In this document: in pieces, positions 33,248 through 45,612 of the stretch | Position numbering within the stretch: the first letter of the stretch is position 1 | Layout: each line of letters opens with the position of its first letter | Assembly (NCBI GenBank): GCA_023974075.1 | Contig: CM043793.1 | Location: forward strand, 8,674,788-8,738,787 | Length of the DNA stretch: 64,000 nucleotides | Direction: 5' to 3' | From: Chaenocephalus aceratus | Taxonomy: Eukaryota > Chordata > Actinopteri > Perciformes > Channichthyidae | Made by a program: the position numbers and the translations under genes | Notes under the pieces: model-generated | Told to the model about the DNA's origin: nothing | Database searches by the model: none | Seen by the model: only the letters and a program-made list of their open reading frames with translations

Positions 33248-34935
33248 AAATACCTCATTACAGCACTCTATTCTCATTCTCCTCTGCTGCTGGCTCTCTT
33301 GTAAAACTCATATTTAACTCCATGGCAGCGACCTTCATTGTCGTGGTGAAGGACTTCCCTTCTGCACACTGCCTGCTGTCTTTCCTCGCCACCCTTTTAT
33401 CTCCACTGCTACAAATAGGTCTTGGACTCTAAATGCATGTGCGCCTGAGATTGCAGTGACATCAGTCTGACCTGACATGCTGACATTTAAAAGCAGTTTG
33501 TATTGTTTGAATTGGACCGTAGCCACACTGAGACCAAGGCAAAGGTCTGCCAGTGAAGAAGGATTCTGCTCCTTTCGTGTTTACTTTTAGCTTTGCTGTT
33601 TGGACCTGTATCTCTCCTCGGCAAAATAAGGACTCCAGAGAAACTCTCTCTGGATGGCACTTTGGGATGTAAGCCTTTTACATGCACAAACAATCAAAAC
33701 AACAAACAACAACAACAACAACAACAACAACATAACACACTACTGGTTATCTGGTTATCTTGCTCTTTGGTGAATAGAGCAGATTCTATATTTGAAAATG
33801 ATATCAATCAGAATCATTTTAATAAACCTTAAATACTGATAGGCCAAAATTGACCCATGATGAGTTTTACTACCTACAAAAAGAAAACATGCATTTAAAA
33901 AGAACCATTAGCCTTATAATATGATTTTTGCCATGATCACCATCCAATGAAATCTTATCAAGAACGGGACAAGCAGGAAGTAAGCTTAAATCGCTCCTGT
34001 GGGTATTGTCCACAGTAATAACTGTTACATGTCTAATTAATACATGTAATATGTATGTTAAAGTATCTGCTTTTTGACCTGTGTTTGTAGAATACATCAT
34101 ATATGAGATTGCAGTAGTTCACACATGTTAACAATCAAAAGGTCCATGTTTATCCAGGGCATGGCTGTCTTTTTGTTTTGCTGCTGCCTCTCCTAAAAAT
34201 GTTCTCCAACACCTTGCCTCTCCTATCTCTCTTAATAAAATATAAATGTGGAGAAGGAGAGCCATATCACTTTACCTCTGGCTGATTTCCTGCAGCCAGA
34301 GGCGGGCTGGAGGCAGACCAGCAGCAGGGCTCATAGTTTGAAGTAAAGCCACAACTCCTGTCGATAATACAGGGTTTTTTTGTTCAATATTTTATAACCA
34401 TATAACCAACCAGACTTAAAATAAAAAATGTGCTGGAAACCACCAAAGGACCAGGGTTTTCAGATTGATTTGAGCTGTCCCATTGCTCTGGTTGTGTTCA
34501 CATATTTCTAACAATTCTGCGAGTCGGGGGGAATAACTAAGTGACATTAAAGTTATGGAGTTGTCATGATTTGTAAGGAGTTTGGATTTGGTGGAAACGG
34601 TAGTGCCATTAGTGATGCACAGAAACAAAATAACAAATAATTGTAAACACATCTTTTCATGAAGTAACGGCTTAGCATGGCGAACGTCTGCGTGGTTATG
34701 ATCCTCGACTTTAACTTGGACAAACAAACACAAAGCCCACGTTCATCTTCACCTGCCAGGGTTCATTTTAGCATAGCTTCGCGTCACGGAGAAACTGATG
34801 CCATATTATGCAAAAGGCATGGAAATAAAGTTAAAAAGGTTTGATACATTTACGTATATCAACTCAAATCCAGTACTTTGGAAATATTAACTAACTAACT
34901 AAACCCTAACCCACTAATTCCCATCTCTTATTTCA
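33248..34935. other. Intergenic or intronic stretch with a (CAA)n tract
   Basis: A CAA/AAC microsatellite lies at 33700-33731. No supported exon; several 60-100 codon frames lack domains and splice sites. Confidence 0.45.
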
Positions 34936-34939
34936 TTAA

Positions 34940-36310
34940 AGAGGCCCCATTATGCATGTTGGTGTTTCCTGTAGTGTGGGTGCATGCCAATGGTCTGCAA
35001 ACAGTGGCGGAGCTGGGGGTGGCTGGGAGTGGCCAGGGCCAAAATAAATAAATAAAAAGTTTTAACAACATGTTTATTTAGGCCTCCCCCTGGTGCCAGG
35101 ACCAACAGATCCATCTCTAGACACAGCAGCCCTGTCCCCCCATAAGTGTTATATTTTCACAGCTCAGTGTCAGTAAATATTGTGCAGTTAGTATTGGACT
35201 ACAAGATAGATGCAAGCCTGTACAGGTAGAGTTATTTAAGCATAAATGAGTCGGTTGGGTTCTGGAGGTGTGGTTACAGCATTGTGCTTGGTTGGCGTGG
35301 CCTGGGCCTGGTGGTGGGGCCCAATGTGATATCTTTTCATGGGGCCCAAAATCCCTGGTGTGTATGGCCAGAGGGCAGGACCTATAACACATTGACGACC
35401 CAATAGCATTGTGAGGCTGAACAAAAGGACCTTTTGACTATGTAAATGTGGTCTTTTAAAAAACAAAACATTTACTGACTTTTTTAGGATAGCTTAAAGT
35501 AATGTTGTAAAATTACAACCGGGGGCCTTACAGGGTTAAGGGTATTGTTATTTACTTTAAGATGTTTATTCTTAACCTATCATTTAATTTAAAAACTCTT
35601 ATTCAAATGATGTGTGTGTGTCTCTGTATTCCTGATGATATACTGAGAGAGTGAGCTCATAGGGCTGCTGATCACCATAACCTAAACAGTCTGTATATTG
35701 CACTACATTTGTATAATGTCAGCTTCGTTCATACTTTGCCTGCGGGAATAAGAAACAAATAGTTAGATATACTGGATATTATTTGATCTATTCCACCACT
35801 AGCTTAATCCCAAATAATGTAGAGGTGTGTTGTAGGTGCCTTAAAATAACCCCTTATTTTCTAGTGAGATGTATTTTTATGTTCATATAACAGTGATTTC
35901 AATGCCACCCCCAAAATGATCACTGGTTCCATCCTGACACCCCACTGAAAATGTCCTGACCTCCGCCACTGTCTGCAAAGGCTAAAAGTTCCATCTCGAT
36001 GGAGTTTCTCTCCCACACACTCCCCTGCCTGAACGTCTCCACTGGACTCCGTAGTGACACTATGCAACACTCTCACTTCTATTGGCTAGCCGCTCCAACA
36101 TATTGTACATGATATGCTTAGAGGCGGGACATCTCTAAGCAGTTTACCAATCACAACAGAGCTGGCCAGCTAACCAATCAGAGCAGACTGGGCTCTGGTT
36201 TCAGACAGAGGGTGAAAAGAGATTTTTGAACATTAAAAGCATGGAGACATGTCACAGTAGAGGCATAAAATACAATGATGAATGAAACATGAGAATGAGC
36301 ATAATAGGGA
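34940..36310 (+). mobile_element. CCAAT-carrying MITE, copy 2, interrupted by a hAT
   Basis: Left end TTAA-AGAGGCCCCATTATGC; right part with CCAATCACAACAGAGCTGGC, CCAATCAGAGCAGACTGGGC and a terminal GCATAATAGGG. Interrupted at 35002-35971 by a 970-bp hAT element. Confidence 0.85.
35002..35971. mobile_element. Non-autonomous hAT (970 bp) inside the MITE
   Basis: Ends CAGTGGCGGAG and CTCCGCCACTG are inverted; the flanks are TCTGCAAA at 34994-35001 and again at 35972-35979, an exact 8-bp duplication. No transposase frame. Confidence 0.9.
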
Positions 36311-37035
36311 TAACGTATTTTCCTTTAGAATGACGTAATGGAATACTTGTATCTATTATTGTTATCTGTTATACTCAAAAAATGTAGATCTATTCTACAA
36401 AATGCCTGTTACAATAGCAGCCATACAGTAAGGAGGTTAAGGTTCAGAGCTCCTCTTACTTTTACTTTTATGACTTTATGAGAGCAAGTGCAGGGAAAGG
36501 GAAACAAATGAAGCTAAAGATACGTCCAAAAAACACTAAATAAAGCAAGTAGGGGAGGATACAGTTCATTGGTAGATGTTTTCTCTTTGCCTCCTCAGAG
36601 AGGGAAACCGTTGGTGAGTAAATGCCTATGACATGAAGGAGAAGGCAGACAGACTATCCATTTTCAAGTTCTGTTTGCTCAAGGGCATCTCAGCAGTATT
36701 TTTAAGAAGAGAGGAGAGGCTGTCTTATTTTCTTTCGACTCTCCTGGCTTTCTAAACAACTTCTCTGGAGTTCCTAAGCTCATATACAGCTGCAGTATAT
36801 CCCTGTCAGATTCCTAACTAAATTGCCATTTATTTATTTAGGATTAACCAGGGAAGCTCATTGCAGATTTAGAAAAGGAATGGTGTGGGTTTGGCTCGGT
36901 GCTGGAGTGTTTGGAATCTGAAGAAGTCCACGGTAGAGTGAATACGGAACATTGAAGATGGCAGCTGCCTTGTCAAGATTTCCCCACCGGTGAATCGTAA
37001 CCTCTGTTTTTACCGTCTGTCTCTCTCCTCTCCAG
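36311..37035. other. Upstream region of slc39a14
   Basis: AT-rich sequence turning pyrimidine-rich toward 37035. No TATA-initiator arrangement that I would defend. Confidence 0.4.
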
Positions 37036-37207
37036 TCCCCACTGCACTTCTGAGGAGCTTGCTGCTTTCTTCAGGCGTTTCTTCCTCTCCGCTCGCTATT
37101 TCCCCAGACCGCCTCGCTGCTCCCAGGTAGCCTGTGGGCATTTACTCGGCACGCCCGGAGCCTCCAGGCAGACAGACCCAGCTATCATTAGAGGCTCTGT
37201 AGGAAAG
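37036..37207 (+). other. slc39a14: Probable 5' untranslated exon of slc39a14
   Basis: A strong acceptor (CTCTCTCCTCTCCAG) precedes and a strong donor (GAAAG/GTGAGC) follows a 172-bp GC-rich block with no ATG. Being acceptor-bordered, it would be an internal untranslated exon, with the true first exon further upstream. The next + strand exon (38438) carries the first plausible initiation codon. Vertebrate slc39a14 has untranslated exon sequence before the exon with the signal peptide, so the arrangement fits. Confidence 0.5.
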
Positions 37208-38437
37208 GTGAGCGTTTTTCACACACAAATGAATGGGTGTGATTATTCAGCCCACTTTTGAATGTGGACCTGCCGGCTGCCCTGTAATGAATCAGTGCTC
37301 TGTGCGTTGAACCTCACGGGAAACAGTTTTTCCATATGTGTGTGTGTGCTGTGTACATTTGAAGTGTGTGTCGGAGCTAAAGTGCATGCACTATGCAGTT
37401 GACATGCTTGCATAATGTTTTGGCTGATTTATAAAAAAATAGTTTGTAATCCTGCGTGTGTGAATTGAAACCGGCACTATAATAAAAGCTGATATCACTT
37501 TAAAGTAATTTGTTCAGATAGTATGAATTATCAGTACATGTTGTGTTTATAGAGCGTTACTGTATCCTTTGCTGGGTTATTACCTTGTTGTATTTGTGTG
37601 GTGCTATAATTGTCTGTAATTGTGTGTAATTGGCGGCTGTATTTATCCCACCAGTTCCCATCCTCCCTCTGTGTGCTTTGAGCCTCAGGCAACGGCCTAA
37701 CCTGGGCCTTTGAACCCTTTGGGGGTTTCATTTGCTATAGGAGCACCCCTTTTCTACCCAACAATTGATGCAATAAATATCAGTACATTGCATAGTTATC
37801 AATGCTCCCTTTTTTTTCAGTTCTGACTTCAATGGTTCTGACCCACAGTTTTCTGGGACTACTAAAAATGGGCCGCAAGTGTTTCTTTAAACTTGTCTTG
37901 ACTTGTTAGTTGATCAGCATCATTCAGGCTTTAATCAACTTTTTGTATCTATGCAATGTTATTTATTACTGTATGTGTAGATTAGTAAAACCACGATTTT
38001 ACAACAAAAGCATTTGGATTTATTTTGAAAAACACTGTTTTATATTCAGTGCTGTATAGTGTATTTAGAAGAAGAGATCATTCCCAAGGAAACGTTTATT
38101 TGAGCTCTGTTATTTAGATTCAATCACACATAGTACACACATGCACAAACAGGACCTATACACATGCGTTCATTAAAGGGGCCCGATTCAGCTTGTTGGG
38201 GTTTTCCCTTCCCTGTGGTTGATATATAGGTTTTTGTTCATTATCGGCAAAGGCTAAAATCCCAAAGTTCCCTCCCACTCCTGGACACCAATCTGGACTT
38301 GAGCTAGCAACCATTTGTTTTGAAGTCCCTACAGACTGAGCTCTAGCTGCCTTCTGAGTAAAAGAGTATCAGCTTTTTTGTATTTGTCGTTTCAAAGGTT
38401 TGGTTCAACTATTGTTCTTATCCTCGGCACCCCCCAG
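37208..38437 (+). other. slc39a14: Intron before the first coding exon of slc39a14
   Basis: Bounded by GTGAGC and CACCCCCCAG. Includes a stub of the CCAAT-carrying MITE at 38173-38280. Confidence 0.45.
38173..38280 (+). mobile_element. CCAAT-carrying MITE, copy 3 (5' stub)
   Basis: TTAAAGGGGCCCGATTCAGC followed by the family's GGTTTTTGTTCAT and GGCAAAGGCTAAAATCCCAA blocks; the rest, including the CCAAT boxes, is lost. Confidence 0.7.
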
Positions 38438-38789
38438 GTCACCATCGTCCCCCAGCCAGTGAAGAAGCCATGCTTATCTGCTCGCCTCATGGCTGTGCCG
38501 CAGTGACCATCACCCCCCTCCAGTCCAAGCTGGTGTTTGTTCTGGCCCTGGCTGTTCCTGTTCTGCCCCTTTGACCAGGTGACATGTAAGGGGAAGGTCA
38601 GACACAGTCCCCTGCCCAGGGCTGCAGGACCTGCTGTCCCGCTATGGGGACAACAGCACCATCACGGTGCCCCAGCTGCGCTCCCTGCTGGCCTGCTCAG
38701 CCAGGGTCAGGCTGATAGGGGACAACATCAGCAGCAATGTGCCCGAGACACCTAAAACAACCACGCCCCCCAAAACCAACAGCTCCAAG
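38438..38789 (+). CDS. slc39a14: slc39a14 exon 2 (signal peptide/N-terminal ectodomain; frame broken)
   Basis: Acceptor CACCCCCCAG and donor AAG/GTGAGA border the exon. From 38622 the frame reads LQDLLSRYGDNSTITVPQLR, SLLACSARVRLIGDNIS and a Thr/Pro-rich end NSSK; the FLQDL..RYG..... L..LL pattern is the N-terminal extracellular domain of ZIP14. An ATG at 38470 opens a frame with a hydrophobic LVFVLALAVPVLPL that would suit a signal peptide, but that frame stops at 38572 and is not the frame of LQDLL. No ATG precedes LQDLL in its own frame: the nearest upstream stop is at 38580. Either bases are wrong or missing in 38500-38620, or this allele is damaged. The start codon is therefore uncertain. 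Confidence 0.75.
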
Positions 38790-41323
38790 GTGAGAACAAA
38801 AGCACATCTTGTGTTGGCAATATGAATATATGAAACAGTCAAATGTTGTTTTACCTTGATATGATTTGATGTGTCCCCTATAAGTGTTCATTAGGAAACA
38901 CGAGTAGAGACGACAGTCCATCTTTGACCACACAACTATTCCCCGTTATCCCTTCAGTGTGAATCAATCTTTTAAACTGAAACATGTCAGTAAATAGCCC
39001 ACGTTTCTTTGTTTGCTGACCAGCAGTCAAAACCCAAAGATATTTTATATACTACAACATTATAATAACTATTGATCTTCTTCTTCTTTTTTGTTATTGT
39101 GGTTTTTTCTTGTCAATTGAATGATCATGTAATTCGTGGGACTTGCTGCTGAATACAAAGCTTGGTTCAGAGTCATCATATCAGAGCTGCAGTTCCCTAA
39201 CCCTATAGGTGATAAGGTTCCTTTTATGGCCTTCTTTAACGATGGCTCCTGACATGGACTTGCTCCAAGGTGGTCCCATTATGAGTTGGAGATCTTCTGA
39301 AAGAGTGGGACTTGGTCTAAATTCAGTCAAATCAGATCTGTGCGCATGCTCTTTTGATCTTGGGTTAATTGCACAAGTAAAAGTAATCTTTTCTAACAAA
39401 GCTGCACATATATTTTGATGGATCAAATAGTGTTGGGGCGAAATGCCGACATTTTCAACAACTGGAATTGGCGATATTATAGTGCGTGTGTTTTACAGCG
39501 CATCATGTGAAAGCAGCTTAAGTCTTTGTTGAGGAACATTCAATTGGCAAATAAAAAAAATCTAATTGTCAAAAGAACCACCCAAAATGACCCAACCCTA
39601 GCATTATGTTACCAGCATTGGTGTTTCCAAATGTTGGTCAAATGTTGGTCAAATATGCAAACGGCACTAGATTTGCATTACTCACCACCAGACACCATGG
39701 TAATCTTTTGAATGGCTGGTAAATTCAAACTCTAGCCATTAAGCAGGTGGCTCTTTAAAGGCTATTTAAATTAATCTCAATTCTGGGTGTTTCTAAATCA
39801 CTTAATCTCTAAACATTTGTAACATTAAAGAGATGTAAGGGTGTTATTGTATCCTCCATGGAGTGTCTCCTTCGCCTTTGAGTATTCACCTTCTTCTTTA
39901 AAAAGTTGTAGCAGTTTCAATTCTTTTGGTGGAGCCTCGCGTCCCTGCCACACTGAAGCAGGCACGGTAAATCCAGCTTTAATCCCGCCTGGAGGAAGCG
40001 GGAGCCACCGGTACCAAATAGCTGAAATACTTAGCATATTTCCCATGCTTATTGTCGTCGATGATTGACTCACTTGCTGATCTGCTTTTGAATAGATTTA
40101 ATCTGATTAATGTTGGCAAAGTTCTGAACACTTCTGAGAAATGAAAGGGAACAAAAGGTTAAGGTCAGACGTTTGCAATGGATTCACACCATTGTGTGCT
40201 GCTGTCACACAGAACACACATAGGGAGTTCCTGTTGTGGTAAGATGTGAGACGCTTCAGCCACGTGTTTAGTCACGTGTCGCCTGAATGAGCTTTCAGAG
40301 GCAGCTACTCGTCTCTGTACACACGGCATTGCATTATTCACAGATGCCACAGTGAAATGTATCTTGTTTTTCTGAGGACAGTTCATAGTCAGTATTGGAA
40401 CTCCTTTGTGTATAGGTAGATGTACAGTGTTAGGGCAAAGGGACAGCGCAGATACAAAGGCAAACACTAAGTTAGTGGACTAACATATTAAATCAAATAC
40501 ACATAAAATACTATAACAAAAGCATACAATCGTTGAATAGCATATTGAATACATTTACTGCTGTTGTCAAAAGCACCTCTTGTGTTTTAGCTTCAGGAAA
40601 TTCAATATTATTTACACTGATACAGCATCTATTGACTTTTCAGTGTGAGCAAATGGCACCTTGAGGATGAATTCCCATTTCTAGCTTTATTTAAACTTAT
40701 ATAGAATTGATGAAAGAAGCAGAAAACATACTAGGTTTGGGTCGGTTAAGGAAAATAATCAACACTTGGTTTCAATACTGTCCCATCTTACTATTTTTCT
40801 TTTTTTATGATGTGATGAATGACACTTCAAATACACCAAAGCCTAATGTGATGAGTTCACATGTGTTTGTTTGGTCTAATCCAGCTGGAACCAAACAAGG
40901 CTTACTTTAAAAAACATGTTTCAGTAAAACCTAATCTGAGTATCAAAATGTTGCCTGAATACTGATTGATTTTGTACAACCTCAATCCGTTTTAGTGTAA
41001 AGCATACAGTTAAGTTCACACACACTATTTATGAACATATAGGTTCAGCTATTGAATAAAAAAAGAACAAATGAATAAAAGAAAATGAAAACCATAAAGC
41101 AAATTCAGCCAGACGTTGTATAGATTCACACTTAGCCTACAGAACAATACAGCTTACAAAGAAGAAATAACATCTGATCCTTTTACAACAAACACTATAA
41201 ACTGTTTTTTGTAACATTATAATCCTGCTAGTAATCCAATTTTTCTAAATGTAATCTGTTACTGCCTAAACCTGGCAATAAAAACTAACTTCTTTGGGCT
41301 AACTGGCTGACTTTAATTTCCAG
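38790..41323 (+). other. slc39a14: slc39a14 intron 2
   Basis: GTGAGA...TTTCCAG. No exon or element with clear borders is seen inside; AT-rich. Confidence 0.6.
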
Positions 41324-41496
41324 TGCTTGGCTGCAGACACACTGGCCATTTACAGCATCAGTGAGCAGTCGCGGCTGGATGGGCGGGGGCCTCCAGGAGC
41401 TGTGCCCCACCATGCTGCAGCAGCTGGATGCTGGCACCTGCAGGGCGCAAAAAGAGGAGGAGTCAAGCATTGGCCCCAGGCCAACGGACGCCGAAG
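41324..41496 (+). CDS. slc39a14: slc39a14 exon 3 (ectodomain, CPT..L motif; one extra G)
   Basis: Acceptor TTAATTTCCAG, donor GAAG/GTGAGC, ends in phase 1. It reads CLAADTLAIYSISEQSRLDG, then, after a one-base shift, LQELCPTMLQQLDAGTCRAQ and KEEESSIGPRPTDAE. The ELCPT.LQQLD....C pattern with its paired cysteines matches the ZIP14/ZIP8 ectodomain. The shift lies in GGGCGGGGGCC (41381-41391): dropping one G gives DGRGLQELC and a continuous frame to the donor. A homopolymer sequencing error is the simplest explanation; a real disabling indel is the alternative. Confidence 0.9.
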
Positions 41497-41615
41497 GTGA
41501 GCACAGATTTGATACTTATCTTTAACACGCTATTTATCGATCTGAAGAACAATCAACATATGTTTCTTGTAAGATTCCTGTAATGAACACTAGGTTACAT
41601 TCTTTTGATTTAGAG

Positions 41616-42392
41616 CAGCGGTTTTCAAAGTGTGAGGCGCGCCTCCCCGGGGGGGGCGCCAGATATGATACCAGATATGATACAACAACAACAATGGGGG
41701 ACTGCGTCTACAAGCTACAACACTTTTTTCTTTTCTTCTGTGACTTCAAATTTGGTTCACAGATACGTGGATATTTTATACAAGTGTAAATGTAAGCACA
41801 CAAGCTCAGATTTGTTTTCTGCAAGTGCTCACATTAGGTTTTACAAGCTCTCGCATTTTGCACCGTATCTACCTTCATACCAGAGAGCTTCAGGGGAGGC
41901 GCAGCGTCACATTTTTTTAACGAGAAACAGTGAAATCTAGCTAGTTAACTTCAGCTAACTTTATGCGAGCGGCAACATGGATCGACTTTTAGTGAAGTTA
42001 CCTAAAGTGAGAGAGGAGACGGCGTCTGGCACAAAGCGGGTGTCACTTGGGGCGGACTGGTCCTCTGTAGAATCTGTAGAATTGCAGAAAGGCCGGTCGT
42101 CAAGGGCCGTTAACGGCCGGCTCGGTTCGCTGACGGCCGGCACCGCCCTTCATTTTTTATGTTTTTAAACGGCATCAGTGAAGTTGCGCTGACAGGCGAC
42201 AGAGGTCCACCGTTTCCCCGCAGCGAGGCTCCCCCCGTTGACAGTCCACTAGCGCCCCCTCTTACTGGACCTCTTCGAAATGCAATTGAATGCATTATAG
42301 CAACAATAATAATAATAATAATTGGAAGGGGGGGGCGGGGCTGTTATGTTCTCTGAGGGGAGGCTCACCTTCCCACACTTTGAAAACCCCTG
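41616..42392 (+). mobile_element. hAT derivative (777 bp) in slc39a14 intron 3
   Basis: Ends CAGCGGTTTTCAAAGTGTG and, inverted, CAGGGGTTTTCAAAGTGTG. Flanks ATTTAGAG (41608-41615) and ATCTAGAG (42393-42400) are an 8-bp duplication with one change. Inside, ATG at 41977 begins MDRLLVKLPKVREETASGTK, like the start of a fish hAT transposase, which soon stops. A (TAA)n tract lies at 42303-42321. Non-autonomous. Confidence 0.85.
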
Positions 42393-42489
42393 ATCTAGAG
42401 GATAACAACAAATCCAATGAAAAGACCAAAACTAACAATTAATTAATTGTACTAACGGAGCATATTCCAATGATCATTTTAACAACTAA

Positions 42490-42947
42490 AGAGGCCCCAT
42501 TATGGCTTTTGGGCTTTTCCCTTTCCTGTAGTTTGTTATATAGGTTTTTGTGCATGTTGATGGTCTGCAAAGGCTAAAATCCCAACGTTCCCTCGAGAGG
42601 GAGTTTCTCTCTCCCCCCCCCTGCATCTCCATTGGAATACTTTGTTTACTTCTGTAACATAGTGCGTCACAATGCAACACTTGAGCTTCTATTGGCTAGG
42701 GCTCCAACACCTTGTAGGCCAAGGGTCGGGACATTTTTGACACATCTCCAAGCATGACCAATCCTAACAGAGACGGCCAGCTGACCAATCAGAGCAGACT
42801 GGGCTCTGGTTTCAGACAGAGGGTGAAAAGAGGTGCTGCAGCACAGGCAGTACGCACGTCTTTTTGAACATTAAAGCATGGAGACGTGTCACAGTAGAGA
42901 CACTAAATACAACGTATGAACCTTAACATGTGCATATTAGGGCCCCT
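42490..42947 (+). mobile_element. CCAAT-carrying MITE, copy 4 (nearly complete, 458 bp)
   Basis: Ends AGAGGCCCCATTATGG and, inverted, AGGGGCCCTAATATGC; TTAA at 42948-42951 on the right, CTAA on the left. Contains CCAATCCTAACA and CCAATCAGAGCAGACT. This is the most complete uninterrupted copy and defines the family length. No coding capacity. Confidence 0.85.
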
Positions 42948-43778
42948 TTAATCACATTTGTTTTGGTCTTTCCAATGAATTTGTTGACTAAAGAAAAAGG
43001 TATCAGCAGCCTTATCCTTTGAATGTATTCTTTAACTGTACTGTACTCTAAATGTACTTAATTGCATTTGTGTTGTCTGTTGGTAAACAACTTTGCAGTT
43101 GGTGATATTTCTTTTCACAGCTTTTGTATCTGTTCATTGTGTAACTAACTACATTCTGCCTATTCTAGAGAGACTGCATCATCATTTCTTTCAATCACTA
43201 ACTTTTGAATGTTTGTCCTCGTCTCTCTTTTCTTTACAACTGTATTTTCAGCGAATACATGGAGGCTTTAACAAACACATTTCTCCATCAGCTCTGAGCT
43301 CCAAAGTGTGTGTATTGTTGCCTGGAGACAGTGCTATCATGACGTCCCCAAACGAGATGAAAGCCATAACAATCACGCACAGATAGCCAAGGCTCAGATT
43401 GGATTTCTCAGTTTGGCTACAAAAGCAACACGTCCTGAAATCGTGCCTCAGTCAGCACATCAGATAGGAAGCAGAGATGTCCTCCAGGTAAAGACAGTGG
43501 GACAGGAAACCGTCCCTGCCACAAGCTCCTCTTTCCTTGGCTGCTGACTCATTGTAACTCCACACAGACGGCTCACTTTACACAACCATTAGGACGTCCT
43601 TGCGAGCCCTGGAAGTCATTTTGGTCTCTCCATCCAATTTAACAAGAGCTATAGTTGAGTGGAAACTTCATTTGAATTGCAGTATGTGACTCTCATAAGA
43701 AGCTAGCTGATGACAGACTTTGAGAACGTGGCCATCTTGTGCTCTGTCCTGCCCTCGATTGTCAAAAAGCAGCAATGC

Positions 43779-43973
43779 TTAAAATGGCCTTATTCAGCTA
43801 TTTTGGGTTTTTCCCTTTACTGTCGTTCTTTATATAGGTTTTTGTGAATGGTCTGCAAGCGCTAAAATCCCAAAGTTCCTCCAGAGAGAGTTTCTCTCCC
43901 ACACACTCCCCTCCTGCCTCAAACGGACTCCTTTGTTTACTTCCACAACATAGTGACATCACTATGTAACACA
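43779..43973 (+). mobile_element. CCAAT-carrying MITE, copy 5 (5' half)
   Basis: TTAAAATGGCCTTATTCAGC then GGTTTTTGTGAATGGTCTGC and GTTTCTCTCCCACACACTCC, as in the other copies; ends before the CCAAT boxes. Confidence 0.75.
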
Positions 43974-44498
43974 GTTGATAAACTTCAAATATATGAAGCC
44001 ATCATAGCCTTGGTAAACCAACTCTCACATGTCGGTTAGTTTAACCGCACTCATCTCATTCTTCATCGGGTAGAGGAGAAATATGTTAGCTATCTCTCCC
44101 CTTCCACTGATGCATGTTTATTTTTCTTATCACCCTCTCATTCCCTCAGCTGGCCTCACACTCGCCCTTGTAGACCGCTTATTTTGGCCTGAGATCTGTT
44201 TTCTTTGCCTTGGCTGTGAAGGTCTGCCAGCAGCAGGGAGGCGGAAGCCATGGAAATTCAACTCTCTCTCGTATATCTTGATCCTTTCTCATTACTAAAA
44301 TGTGATGTTTTTGCAAACGTTTTTTTTTTGTTGGCATAAAATCAGATCAGATTTACTGTCGAAACACATCACTGGTCACGTTAAAGTCAAAGCACAAACG
44401 GCACGATTTTACTTGTTTTAGGGTGTTGATGCTGATTTAGTATTATCTTTGCTTATGTCTACTTTTTATCCCTTTTGACACCATGCCTAGCAACTATC

Positions 44499-45180
44499 TT
44501 AAAGGTCCCATGTCATGGCCTTTTCTACTGATCATAATTCCATTGTTGTGGTCTACTAACATAGATTTATACTGTGCAATCTTCCAAACTCACATTGGTT
44601 TCTCACAGCATCTCTGTAAAGTATGTGGATTCACTCTCTGTCCTAAACGGCTTGTTGGAGCTCCTGCCCCCCCCCCCCCCCTCCCTGTGAGCCCAGTGTG
44701 CTCTGATTGGTCGGGACGTTGCGCGGCTCGCTGCTCAGTGAGCTGGCTTACTGGTGTGGTTTCCGGGTCGGCGATACAGCGAGATGGCGCGCTACTCATC
44801 CTGAGCACACACAAACACTCACAGCCGAAGTAAAAACAATAAGTGTGGCTTGATATTGAGTAAGAAAAAGGTTGATAAACGTTGTGAGAATGGGACAACT
44901 CGTCTATTACCAACCAGGGAGCTCTAAAGGTCCCCCACTGCGTTTCATAGTGACGCCAAGGGATCCTGCTGTGTGAGGAGCTCCGCGGATTGGTCCACTT
45001 TGGTTCCCGGAAGAAACAAATGGAAAAATAAAAATCTCCAACGAGGCGTTCTGGGGCAGCGTAGACAGGTCTTTTCTGATTGATCTAGGTGGAATATGGA
45101 CCAATCAGAGATTTGTGTCGGTGCTGGACAGGCCAAATTTGAGATGTACTGTCGCTAATTTAAGGGCACCATTTTGATAG
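44499..45180 (+). repeat. Probable composite MITE region (GGTCCCATGTCATGG)
   Basis: Begins TTAAAGGTCCCATGTCATGG, a fish MITE-type end; a related CTAAAGGTCCCCCACTG lies at 44922. The right end is not clear. Includes a C run (44666-44681) and CCAAT sequence in both orientations. Confidence 0.4.
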
Positions 45181-45612
45181 CACTTTAACTTAAAAGCAAA
45201 CTTTTACTTTGTTTTTGAGTTGTACTTTATAGAGGTTTACCTTTGCGTTACCACAAACCCCCTAATCTAGATTCGGTCTCCTTTCTTAGCTATGAGAAAG
45301 TACAGTATTTAACAACATCTGATTGGTCAGAAATCTCTCCTAATTTGAACCTTTCTTTCCCATAAACTTCACAGGTTCTTCAGCCAAAAATGAGAGTAAA
45401 AGTTTTAACACATTTTCACTAACCTTATTTAGTTTTTATTTTAGTTTGTTAAAGCAGTGGTTCCCATTTCTGGCTTTTGACCCTTAAAAGCCACTTGCAA
45501 CCCCTTTTCACAATTTGCATATTTCTGTATTGTGGGCAAAATAATAATATGTGCATGTTTTAATGTTACATCTTCCTCTTCCATCCAACCTTCCTGCCAC
45601 TCAAACCTCTAG

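Larger units (their letters stand above)
41497..45612 (+). other. slc39a14: slc39a14 intron 3
   Basis: 4.1 kb; holds a 777-bp hAT derivative, a complete and a partial copy of the CCAAT-carrying MITE, and a GGTCCCATGTCATGGCC-type repeat. No other exon is seen. Confidence 0.6.

Noticed and set aside
35117..35466. Minus-strand frames of 76-91 codons
   Set aside because: They lie in the non-autonomous hAT nested in a MITE, without domains.
38579..38621. A 40-bp mini-intron (GTGACA...CTGCCCAG) to repair slc39a14 exon 2
   Set aside because: Too short for a vertebrate intron, and it would not restore the frame of LQDLLSRYG.
42303..42345. (TAA)n followed by a G run as a possible retroposon tail
   Set aside because: It lies inside the 777-bp hAT derivative, whose ends and TSD explain the segment.
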